From positions 62,001 through 126,000 of the forward strand of contig JADJOU010000010.1 in NCBI GenBank assembly GCA_016713645.1: a stretch of 64,000 nucleotides of DNA, read 5' to 3'. Below the pieces are notes generated by a model. That model was not told where the DNA came from and searched no databases. It worked only from the letters and a program-made list of their open reading frames with translations. Each line of letters begins with the position of its first letter. Position 1 is the stretch's first letter. This document shows, piece by piece, positions 20,523-28,876 of this stretch. The position numbers were made by a program, and so were the translations under genes. The DNA comes from Bacteroidota bacterium. Its GTDB lineage: Bacteria; Bacteroidota; Bacteroidia; Chitinophagales; JADJOU01.

Positions 20523-20828
20523 ATGACTAAAACAAATAAAAACATTACAACACTAGATCAAATTCTAGATAGTAAGTATGGCAAAAAAGGCCAACCAAAG
20601 CGAGAACAATGGGAACAAGAATTTGAGGCTTTTAGACTTGGTGTGCTTCTTGAAGAAGCGCGAACAAAACTCGGAATGACACAAGAAGAACTCGCAGATA
20701 AATGTGGGACCAATAAATCATATATTTCTCGAATTGAAAACAATTCTTCTGATATAAGACTATCTACATTGATGAAAATAATTCAAAAAGGACTTGGTGG
20801 TCACTTAAAATTGACATTACAACTATAA
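20523..20828 (+). CDS. higA: HigA-like XRE-family antitoxin
   Basis: Helix-turn-helix antitoxin that would bind the upstream toxin and repress the operon. The HTH runs over residues 40-75: EARTKLGMTQEELADKCGTN, then KSYISRIENNSSDIRLSTL. The N-terminal 35 residues (LDQILDSKYGKKGQPKREQWEQEFEAF) fit the HigA family segment that contacts toxin. The C-terminus GGHLKLTLQL is typical. 101 residues, intact. Confidence 0.9.
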   Translation: MTKTNKNITTLDQILDSKYGKKGQPKREQWEQEFEAFRLGVLLEEARTKLGMTQEELADKCGTNKSYISRIENNSSDIRLSTLMKIIQKGLGGHLKLTLQL

Positions 20829-20903
20829 GAAAAGCAATACAAATTTGTGGATACGATTATATTTTTTTTCGAATAATTCCCAAATGATGTTTTATCAGCA
20901 GCA

Positions 20904-22329
20904 CTATTCCCCTTCGGGGCTCAGGGAACAAAACTCTCCCCCTATCTTCAACATCAACTCCATACGCCTCATCATAATTATTCTGAATAATGCCATCAAG
21001 ATAGCTTCTTTGATTTCACTTTTGATGATGCCGATTTCGCGGCAGGGATTTAAATTAAATCGCTCCATGATGATTTCCCCTGTAATAGGCGGTTGGAAAT
21101 TTCGAACATGGTCTTTGGCTTCAATCTCAATCATTTTCTCGCGCACGGTTTGAAAATTTTGCAAATAGCGCTTCACCTTTACCTCATTTTTAGAAGTGAT
21201 ATCCGCTTCGCAGAGCATCATCAAATCTTCGATATCCTCGCCTGCTTCATAGAGCAATCTTCGAATGGCGGCATCTGATATATTGTCCTTGACCAATGCA
21301 ATCGGCCTGAGATGAAGGTATACGAGCTTGCGCACATAATCCATTTGATAATCGAGCGGCAATTTCATTCGCTTAAAAAATGCGCGGCACCATTTTGCTT
21401 CCAATCACTTCATGGTTGTGAAAAGTCCATCCAATTTGCTCATCCCATTTCTTGGTCTGCGGTTTGGCGATATCGTGTAAAATGGCAGCCCATCTCAACC
21501 AGAGCTTGTCTGATACTCGAGCGACATTGTCCAATACTTGTAGGGTATTGTAAAAATTATCCTTGTGGGATTTGCCCCCAATATCTTCAACGCCATGCAG
21601 GGCAATCATTTCAGGAAATATCAATTTTAAAATTCCCGAATTGAACAACAACTTAAATCCAATGGATGGAATATCGGAGAGGATGATTTTATTGATTTCA
21701 GTATGAATGCGCTCTTGGGTGATGATGTCAATTCGATGCGCATTTTTATGAATAGATTGTAAGGTAATTAAATCAATTTCAAAATTCAATTGAGCGGAAA
21801 ACCGAATGGCGCGGAGCATTCTCAGCGGATCATCAGAAAAGGTGATATCTGGATCGAGTGGGGTTCGAATGATTTTTTTCTCCAAATCAACCAATCCATT
21901 GAATGGATCGATGACTTCTCCTAGATCTGATTCATTCAAACTAATGGCCAAGGCGTTGATGGTGAAATCCCTTCTATTCTGATCGTCTTCGATACTTCCC
22001 GCTTCGACGATTGGATTGCGCGAATCCCTGCTATAGGACTCTTTTCGCGCGCCGACGAATTCATAATCCATTCCAGAATATATAAATTGCGCAGTGCCAA
22101 AATTTTCAAAATAATTGACTTTGATTTTATCGCTCAATGTTTTAGCCACCTGTTTGGCAAAGTCTATTCCCGGACCTTCGCAGACGATATCCATGTCTTT
22201 GGAATTTCTCTTCAAGATCAAATCGCGCACATATCCGCCGATGAGGTAGGCTTTAATGCCTTTCTCTTGCGCGACTTTTGCTGCTGCTGATAGGACTTTA
22301 TCCTCTTGTATGATGGAAATGAAATTCAC
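20904..22329 (-). CDS. cca: CCA tRNA nucleotidyltransferase with HD domain (one frameshift)
   Basis: Adds or repairs the 3' CCA end of tRNAs. The nucleotidyltransferase head shows GIKAYLIGGYVRDLILKR and the catalytic acid pair in KDMDIVCEG. Then come RRDFTINALAISL and DDPLRMLRAIRFSAQL (head and neck), and an HD domain with LRWAAILHDIAKP. A frame change near 21390 joins FHNHEVIGSKM to the C-terminal RMKLPLDYQMDYVRKLVYLHLRPIAL. About 475 residues in total, right for the Bacteroidota form. A short CCCCTTCGGGG hairpin overlaps the stop. Confidence 0.93.
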
Positions 22330-22372
22330 GGTTTAAAAATAAGGAAATGATTATAGAGAATAGAATTTATAA

Positions 22373-23056
22373 TCAAATTGATAACAGCGAGGCAACTAGT
22401 TTTGGAATGCCAATTGCAGCAGATTCTTTGATTCCTTTAAGGTTTGCATAACTTTTGATTTCGGGCAATTCAATATCAATGATGTATTTCGCTGCATTTC
22501 TTGGCACGACATCGATCAATCCCGCAGCTGGATATACTTGCAGCGATGTCCCAATGATGATGAAAATATCCGCTTCGTGACAAATTTGCACCGCTTTATC
22601 AATCATGGGAACATCCTCCCCAAACCAGACTATAAAAGGGCGCATCTGTCCGCCGTTTTCGCACAACTGTCCTATTTCAATATCGCGGTTGCAATCTACC
22701 ACAGCATAAGGATATACCGTGCTGCGCATTTTTCGCAATTCTCCATGGAGATGAAGGATATTGGAAGATCCCGCTCGCTCATGTAAATCATCGACATTTT
22801 GTGTGATTATAGTTACTTCATATTTTGATTCGAGTTCGACCAAGGCAAGATGTGCAGGGTTGGGAACCACCGTGTCCAATGCCCTTCTTCGCTGATTGTA
22901 AAAATCTAAAACCAATGCTGGATTCTTGTGCCAACCTTGAATGGAAGCCACCTCCATCACATCGTATTGTTCCCAAGTACCACCCGTATCGCGGAAAGTA
23001 TTGATTCCACTCTCCTTGCTAATACCAGCACCTGTGAGAACGACAATCTTTTTCAT
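22373..23056 (-). CDS. cobB: Class III sirtuin, NAD-dependent protein deacylase (CobB-like)
   Basis: NAD-dependent lysine deacylase. The Rossmann-type motif is VVLTGAGISKESGINTFRD, the catalytic His lies in LHLHGELRKM, and TQNVDDLHERAGS is the conserved loop. FYNQRRRAL carries the YxxR pair that in SIRT5 and E. coli CobB recognises succinyl or malonyl lysine, so desuccinylation is likely in addition to deacetylation. No four-Cys zinc cluster is obvious, which fits the small class III form. I chose the ATG at 23056 over 23101 because MKKIVVLTGAG is the family start. It begins seven bases after the stop of the upstream gene, so co-transcription is likely. Confidence 0.9.
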   Translation of the reverse strand: MKKIVVLTGAGISKESGINTFRDTGGTWEQYDVMEVASIQGWHKNPALVLDFYNQRRRALDTVVPNPAHLALVELESKYEVTIITQNVDDLHERAGSSNILHLHGELRKMRSTVYPYAVVDCNRDIEIGQLCENGGQMRPFIVWFGEDVPMIDKAVQICHEADIFIIIGTSLQVYPAAGLIDVVPRNAAKYIIDIELPEIKSYANLKGIKESAAIGIPKLVASLLSI

Positions 23057-23063
23057 GATGAAC

Positions 23064-24041
23064 TTACCAACCGAGGATGTATGCAAATACCAATGGAGCA
23101 ACTATAGTCGCATCCGATTCGATGATGAATTTTGGTGTGTGAATATCTAGCTTACCCCAAGTGATTTTCTCATTGGGAACAGCACCAGAGTATGAACCGT
23201 AGGAAGTTGTAGAATCAGAAATCTGACAGAAATATGACCAGAATGGAACATCGTGCCACTCTAGATCTTGATACATCATCGGCACTACGCAGATAGGGAA
23301 ATCACCCGCGATACCACCGCCGATTTGAAAGAAACCAACGCCTTTGCCGCTCGAATTATTTCTATACCACTCCGTCAACCAAACCATGTATTCGATGCCC
23401 GACTTCATTGTCGTCGCTTTGATCTCGCCTTTGATCACATAGGAAGCGAAGATATTGCCCATGGTGCTATCTTCCCATCCTGGGCATATAATAGGCAAAT
23501 TGCGCTCGGCAGCGGCTACCATCCAAGAGTCTTTCGGGTCAATTTCATAGTATTGTTTCAATACACCACTATTGATCATCTGATACATGAATTCATGGGG
23601 CAAATAGCGCTCGCCCTTTTTATCAGCAGCAGCCCATAATTCGTGTATATGTTTTTGCAATCTTCTAAAAGCTTCTTCTTCAGGAATACAAGTGTCTGTC
23701 ACTCGATTCATTCCTTTCTCCAATAGATCCCACTCCTCTTGAGGCGTCAAATCTCTATAGTTGGGGATTCTCTTGTAATGAGAATGGGCTACGAGGTTCA
23801 TCAAATCTTCTTCAAGATTGGCTCCTGTGCAAGAAATGATATCAATTTTTCCAGCGCGAATCATCTCCGCTAGGGATACGCCCAATTCAGCTGTTGACAT
23901 GGCACCCGCGAGTGTAACCATCATTTTTCCACCTTCCGTTAAATGTGTTTCATACCCCTTCGCAGCATCGACAAGCGCAGCAGCATTGAAATGGCGGTAA
24001 TGGTGGGTTATAAATTGAGAAATTGGACCTTTTGATGACAT
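23064..24041 (-). CDS. Deoxyhypusine synthase-family protein
   Basis: Homologue of deoxyhypusine synthase, which transfers an aminobutyl group from spermidine; in bacteria the substrate is usually not eIF5A. Family features: MMVTLAGAMSTAELG near residue 40, ISCTGANLEEDLMNLVAHSHY, PIICPGWEDSTMGNIFASY, the active-site block GAVPNEKITWGKLDIHT containing the Lys that forms the enzyme-substrate imine, and the C-terminal ESDATIVAPLVFAYIL. It is complete at 325 residues. Bacterial members may make homospermidine or modify another acceptor; sequence alone does not decide. It is co-directional with the sirtuin gene across a seven-base gap. Confidence 0.9.
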   Translation of the reverse strand: MSSKGPISQFITHHYRHFNAAALVDAAKGYETHLTEGGKMMVTLAGAMSTAELGVSLAEMIRAGKIDIISCTGANLEEDLMNLVAHSHYKRIPNYRDLTPQEEWDLLEKGMNRVTDTCIPEEEAFRRLQKHIHELWAAADKKGERYLPHEFMYQMINSGVLKQYYEIDPKDSWMVAAAERNLPIICPGWEDSTMGNIFASYVIKGEIKATTMKSGIEYMVWLTEWYRNNSSGKGVGFFQIGGGIAGDFPICVVPMMYQDLEWHDVPFWSYFCQISDSTTSYGSYSGAVPNEKITWGKLDIHTPKFIIESDATIVAPLVFAYILGW

Positions 24042-24316
24042 TATGTATTTTTTAGAACAGCAAAGCTAAATGAAAATTATAAATTTTGAATTTTGAATTA
24101 TGAATTTGTGATAATTTGTATACTATTTTTAAACACAGAGTTTCTCAGAGTAAAATCAACTCAGAGTTTCACAGAGCTAATGCTTTCTAATCTAATACAA
24201 ACTCTGTGAAACGCAATGCCTCACTTAGTGAAACGCTGTGGTTAAATTCTAAAAATTACCAATTTTGAATTGCGAATTCAACATCGTCATTCGTACATCG
24301 TAAATCGTCAATACAT
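24042..24316. repeat. Intergenic cluster of short dispersed repeats
   Basis: No gene. AATTTTGAATT-type repeats lie at 24086-24106 and 24260-24280. CACAGAGTTTC(T/A)CAGAG copies lie at 24134-24150 and 24160-24176. GTTTCACAGAG at 24166-24176 pairs with CTCTGTGAAAC at 24202-24212 as an 11-bp inverted repeat. The right edge has imperfect CATCGT(C/A)A tandem copies. Such low-complexity intergenic repeats are widespread in Bacteroidota genomes. Confidence 0.6.
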
Positions 24317-25171
24317 TTAGATTGCTTTCAAACTCATGTCTAAGCTTGTATAAGAATGCGTCAAAGCGCCGATAGAAATAAAGTCAACTCCTGTTTCGGC
24401 ATAGTCGACGATGGTCTTTAGATTGATTCCTCCAGAGGCTTCTACTTCTACCCTTCCACCAATCATCTCTACTGCTGCTTTACAATTCTCCACAGAGAAA
24501 TTATCGACCATAATTCGATCGACCATTTTGGTGTTGAGGGCTTTTTTCACATCATCCAAAGAGCGGGTTTCCACTTCAATTTTCAAGTTTAGACCATTGT
24601 CAATCAAATACTTTTTAGTCTTCTCTATAGCTTGGGTAATTCCGCCACAATAATCGATATGATTGTCTTTGAGCATAATCATATCGTATAATCCAAATCG
24701 GTGATTTTCGCCGCCACCTAATTTAACAGCGAGTTTTTCGAAGTATCTAAAATTCGGGCAAGTCTTTCTCGTATCCAACACTTTTGCCTTGGTGTGTTTG
24801 ATCAAATTTGCATATTCATAGGTCAAAGTGGCAATGCCACTCATTCGTTGCATGGTATTTAAAATCAGTCGCTCGCCCAATAATAGACTTCGCGCGCTCC
24901 CTTCGATATAGAATGCGATATCGCCATATTTAACAGCACTTCCGTCGGCAATCAATGGCGTGAAAATCAAATTTGCATCTATATTTTCAAAAATCAATTT
25001 CGCCATATCTATCCCAGCAATGATGCCTTGTTGTTTGACCTTTAGGTGGGCCTTTTTCATCGCGTCAGCGGGAATACAAGCCAAAGCGGAATGATCGCCA
25101 CTAGGCAAAATTCCTTTAGGATCTTGAATATCCTCTAATATCGCCTGTTGAATAAATTCTTCTATTGACAT
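24317..25171 (-). CDS. nadC: NadC, nicotinate-nucleotide pyrophosphorylase
   Basis: Decarboxylating quinolinate phosphoribosyltransferase, the last step of de novo nicotinate mononucleotide synthesis. The opening SIEEFIQQAILEDI is followed by GDHSALACIPA. The core shows ERLILNTMQRMSGIAT, LDTRKTCPNFRYFEKLAVKLGGGENHRFGLYDMIMLKDNH (the family signature) and VEVEASGGINLKTI with SIGALTHS. Intact, 284 residues. It begins 38 bases after the sufD stop, so it may be read from the suf transcript. Confidence 0.94.
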   Translation of the reverse strand: MSIEEFIQQAILEDIQDPKGILPSGDHSALACIPADAMKKAHLKVKQQGIIAGIDMAKLIFENIDANLIFTPLIADGSAVKYGDIAFYIEGSARSLLLGERLILNTMQRMSGIATLTYEYANLIKHTKAKVLDTRKTCPNFRYFEKLAVKLGGGENHRFGLYDMIMLKDNHIDYCGGITQAIEKTKKYLIDNGLNLKIEVETRSLDDVKKALNTKMVDRIMVDNFSVENCKAAVEMIGGRVEVEASGGINLKTIVDYAETGVDFISIGALTHSYTSLDMSLKAI

Positions 25172-25209
25172 AATATGATTGATTACTTATAAAAGATAAA
25201 GTAAAAAAA

Positions 25210-26530
25210 TTAGAATGCTTCTAATCCCAGTTTTTGTTTGAATACATCTTCTAAATACGTTCGGATTCCATCATTCTTGATATTCTCAAAAACTTCAGCA
25301 GTAAAGGCATACATCAACAGTGATTTGGCCATTTCCTCATCAAGTCCGCGCGTTTTCAAGTAGAACAATGCATTCTGATCAATTTGCCCACAAGTAGCTC
25401 CGTGGCTGCACTTCACATCATCTGCAAAAATTTCCAACTGCGGTTTTGTATTGATGGTTGCTCTATCTGAGAGCAATAAATTCTTATTGGATTGATAAGC
25501 ATTTGTCTTGATTGCATGCTTCTTTACAAAGATTTTTCCATTAAAAACCCCATTTGAATCATCATTTAAAATCCCCTTGTAGAGTTGATTGCTATTGCAA
25601 TTCGGCGAGGCATGGTCAATTAATAGATGGTTGTCGATTAAGTCATTTCCCTTGCCATAGTATACGCCTTGAATATCTGCATAAGCCCCTTCTTCCAGAC
25701 AATTGTGTATGAATATTATTTCTCAACAATTTACCTGATAGACTAATGGTTGTGCATTTCAAATGAGAATTTTTCTTTTGAACTATTTCAGTTGAATTGA
25801 TATGATGAAGTCCATGCGCTGTTTCATTCTGAATCATCGTGATATCGAGGTGAGCATTTTCCTCTAAAAACACTTCCGTCATCCCATTGATGAAATAATC
25901 TGTCTCGCTGATTCCTTGATGATCTTTGATAATCTCCACTTTTGCATTGGGCTCAATCACGATGAGGTTTCTCGGATTGATGATGCAATTTGAATTATCA
26001 TTAGAGAGAAAAATCCAAAGAATTGGGAATTCTAAAACTGTATTTTTCTTGATATAGACAAAGAATCCATCACCTGAAAAGCTTGTATTCAGGGCAGTAA
26101 ATACATCTGTCTCATTTCGAGCAATCGTATTGAAATACTTTTCGACAATCTCTCTATTCTCTTCGATTGCTTTATTGAAAGACTTGATGATGATATTATC
26201 TGATTGTTCGTGTATCTCTGAAAGATGCTCTTGGTATGAGCCATTGACAAATACGATTTTATTAGCTTTGATATTGTCGTAATATCGAAAATCTTTTTTT
26301 CGAATATTCGTATGCTAGGTGGGAAAAAACAATGGATTGAGTGATGCTCTTGTAAAAGAAGCGACATTGGTATATTTCCACTCTTCATCTTTTCTAGTCG
26401 GGAATCCCAATTTATCAAAGGCGTCGAAGGCATCTAATTTATGGGTATGAACAAAAGAATTTTGCAGATGCTCGAGGTTGCGCTCTTGCTCTTTGAAAAT
26501 TTCCTTGTAAGTATATGTCGTGGTATTCAT
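25210..26530 (-). CDS. sufD: SufD, Fe-S cluster assembly scaffold subunit (frameshifts)
   Basis: Part of the SufBC2D complex that builds Fe-S clusters. The N-terminus carries FPTRKDEEWKYTNV near residue 52, the SufB/SufD beta-helix segment reads NAKVEIIKDHQGISE and ENAHLDITMIQNE, and the C-terminal signature is FADDVKCSHGATCGQIDQNALFYLKTRG with LLMYAFTAEVFENI. The CSHGATCG motif and the length of about 440 aa identify SufD rather than SufB. Frame changes lie near 26330, 26090, 25720 and 25500-25640. sufC is 61 bases upstream. sufB, normally beside these genes, is not in the window. Confidence 0.9.
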
Positions 26531-26591
26531 GCTATTTTAATTAAAAAACCATTGGCTAAAAGCCCAATTGGTGCCTATTTTGCGATACAAA

Positions 26592-27337
26592 TTAACTCAA
26601 ATGACCAACCCAAGAATAGCCTTTTTCTTCTAATTCAAGCGCCAATGATTTATCACCGCTCTTGACAATTTTTCCATCGTACATGACATGTACAAAATCT
26701 GGGACGATATAATCCAAAAGTCTTTGATAATGGGTGATTACAATAAAAGCATTATTGCTATTTCTCAATTTGTTTACCCCATTGGCAACAATGCGGAGCG
26801 CATCGATATCCAATCCACTATCCGTTTCATCGAGAATGGCTAATTGGGGATCTAACATCGCCATTTGAAATATCTCATTGCGCTTTTTTCTCCCCCGCTA
26901 AAGCCTTCGTTCAATGATCTAGAGAGAAACTCTTTGTTGAGTTCAACGAGTGCTGATTTTCTCTTTCATCATCGCCAAAAACTCTTTGGCCTCAATGGGA
27001 TTTAATCCCTTTGATTTTCTATGTTCATTCACGGCGGCTTTCATAAAATTGGTTGTTGAAACCCCTGGAATTTCTACAGGATATTGAAAGGCCAAAAACA
27101 AGCCCTCACGAGCTCTTTGATCTGGCGACATGTCCAATAAATCTTTCCCATTGAAATTCACTTCACCGCTGGTGATTTCATAAATATCCTTCCAGCCAAT
27201 ACAGATGCCAATGTGCTTTTGCCTGTTCCATTCGGTCCCATAATAGCATGTACTTCACCGGGATTGATATTCAATGAAAAATTCTTAAGGATAGATTTCT
27301 CTTCGATGGAAACCGAGAGATTTTTAATTTTCAACAT
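26592..27337 (-). CDS. sufC: SufC, Fe-S assembly ATPase (frameshifts)
   Basis: ABC-type ATPase that drives the SufBCD scaffold. From the ATG at 27337, MLKIKNLSVSIEEKSIL is followed by Walker A GPNGTGKST near 27235, then SPDQRAREGLFLAFQYPVEIPG, the SufC-specific region. SGGEKKRNEI is the ABC signature, LAILDETDSGLDIDAL the Walker B and D-loop, and VITHYQRLLDYI the His switch. The C-terminus DGKIVKSGDKSLALELEEKGYSW is typical. Frame changes lie near 27190, 26945 and 26875. About 249 residues, the usual size. Confidence 0.93.
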
Positions 27338-27497
27338 ATATAAACTAATCTAATATTTCTAATAATAATCTACAAAGATAAGGATAATTCCGATGAAAGT
27401 GCTATGAAATAAAGTGTTTTCAGCGAATATCGCATCGACTTATAATAAGTAGGATCTCCATTTTTCATAAAATGCCTGTTCTTTATTTTTTTCAATT

Positions 27498-28024
27498 TCA
27501 ATTCTCAGAAAGAGTTTGTATATCATTATTTGTTCTAAAAAACGGCATGATTCTTTTTAAATAATGCATCAATTCGGGCATCATATCAAAACCACAAGCG
27601 ATTTGAAATTCAATCATTACATTTTTTTCTATGATGTGCGCAATAGATAGCGCTTCTTTGGCAACTGTTTTATAAGCGTGAATGAGCCCCGGTATTCCCA
27701 AGTTAATACCGCCATAATAGCGAACGACAATAATGAGTACATTGGTCAAACCAAAGGAATCAATCTGTCCCAATATAGGCCTACCGGCGCTTCCACTTGG
27801 CTCACCATCGTCATTTGCGCGATAATTAAACTGCTTGTCCATGCCCAATCGATAAGCATAACAATGGTGGGTTGCTTTGGGGTGCAATACTTTGATTTCT
27901 TCTACCAATTTTTGACATCGTCTATGCGTTGAATGGGATAGGCAAAGGCTTCAAACTTCGACCCTTTATCTTTAAAGCTAGCCACGACGGGCAATTCAAT
28001 CGTATGGTAGGTATGGTCAAACAA
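27498..28024 (-). CDS. IMPACT/YigZ-family protein (one frameshift)
   Basis: Conserved protein of the IMPACT (YigZ) family, whose role is uncertain; eukaryotic IMPACT modulates GCN2. The frame upstream of 27909 reads ELPVVASFKDKGSKFEAFAYPI, the standard family start, and joins VEEIKVLHPKATHHCYAYRLG after a one-base change near 27908. Diagnostic motifs are NDDGEPSGSAGRPILGQI and VVRYYGGINLGIPGLIHAY. The start is uncertain; a TTG at 28024 is the first available in frame. It lies 33 bases after the methyltransferase gene on the same strand. The 160 bases between it and sufC hold nothing recognisable. Confidence 0.85.
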
Positions 28025-28057
28025 AGCGCGATTTTAAATGAAACAAGGCGCCAGGCA

Positions 28058-28801
28058 TTATTTTTTTACAACAAATGCTGCATGATAAAAATTAGATGCT
28101 GCAGCCAATGGAATCAATTCTATATAATATGACTTGATAAAATCTAGATAAGCTCTATACTCATGATTGGGCACATTAAATTCATCAAACATGATGATAT
28201 CGCCATCTTTCAAAAATGGATAAAGCGCTGTCAAAACAAAAAGCGTCGAAGAATATAAATCTGCATCTAAATTGATGACGATTTTTCTATTGAGATCTTC
28301 TGTTTTGGTGAACTGAATCAAGGTATCTTGAAACAATCCCTTTAAATATTTAATGCGCGCATCATCTATTTTTGGGAAATTTCCATGCACGGTCATATCC
28401 CCTTTTTTATAATGTCCCCACTCTTCAGGCAATCCTTCAAAAGTATCAAACCCATAAAAACAGGTTTCTGGATGATTATTATTTTCAGACCACCATCTCA
28501 TAGAATGGCCTTCATAGACGCCAAATTCTAAATAGGAGAATGCCTCTAATTTTTGATCCGTTTTTATAAATTCGAAATAGGGTTTTCGTTTATTCTCTCG
28601 CACGAATTCAGTGTGATAGTAATCTGAATATTTGAACTTTGATTTATGCTGACTAACCCATCTGCTATATGAGGATAAGTTAGATAAAGTCATCAAATGC
28701 TTTTCAATAAAAGAAAAGATGATGTGTAAATGAAAGAGGGAGAAAAAAGCCTTAAAATTTCGTAATAACCACATAGTGCGAATTTGCACAAATATATTCA
28801 C
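28058..28801 (-). CDS. TylF/MacO-like class I SAM methyltransferase
   Basis: SAM-dependent methyltransferase of the TylF (macrocin O-methyltransferase) superfamily. It shows the SAM-binding motif YLEFGVYEGHSMRWWSEN, FYGFDTFEGLPEEWG, the metal/substrate motif NLDADLYSSTLFVL and IIMFDEFNVPNHEYRA. These DxD-like acids bind Mg in TylF relatives. 247 residues, intact; starts at 28801 or the ATG at 28774 are both possible. In Bacteroidota such genes often act on sugars or lipids, but no biosynthetic cluster is present here, so the substrate is open. Confidence 0.82.
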   Translation of the reverse strand: MNIFVQIRTMWLLRNFKAFFSLFHLHIIFSFIEKHLMTLSNLSSYSRWVSQHKSKFKYSDYYHTEFVRENKRKPYFEFIKTDQKLEAFSYLEFGVYEGHSMRWWSENNNHPETCFYGFDTFEGLPEEWGHYKKGDMTVHGNFPKIDDARIKYLKGLFQDTLIQFTKTEDLNRKIVINLDADLYSSTLFVLTALYPFLKDGDIIMFDEFNVPNHEYRAYLDFIKSYYIELIPLAAASNFYHAAFVVKK

Positions 28802-28828
28802 AATTTAAAAGTGGCCCGAAATAAAAAA

Positions 28829-28859
28829 GGCTGTTTCAAAGGAATGAAACAGCCTTTAT
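28829..28859. terminator. Terminator between Ig-repeat giant and methyltransferase gene
   Basis: AAAGGCTGTTTC pairs with GAAACAGCCTTT across an eight-base loop. It lies 18-48 bases past the stop of the giant gene at 28877 on the minus strand, with an A-rich left flank that reads as U-rich in that transcript. Confidence 0.8.
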
Positions 28860-28876
28860 AATTAATTCTTAAAGTA

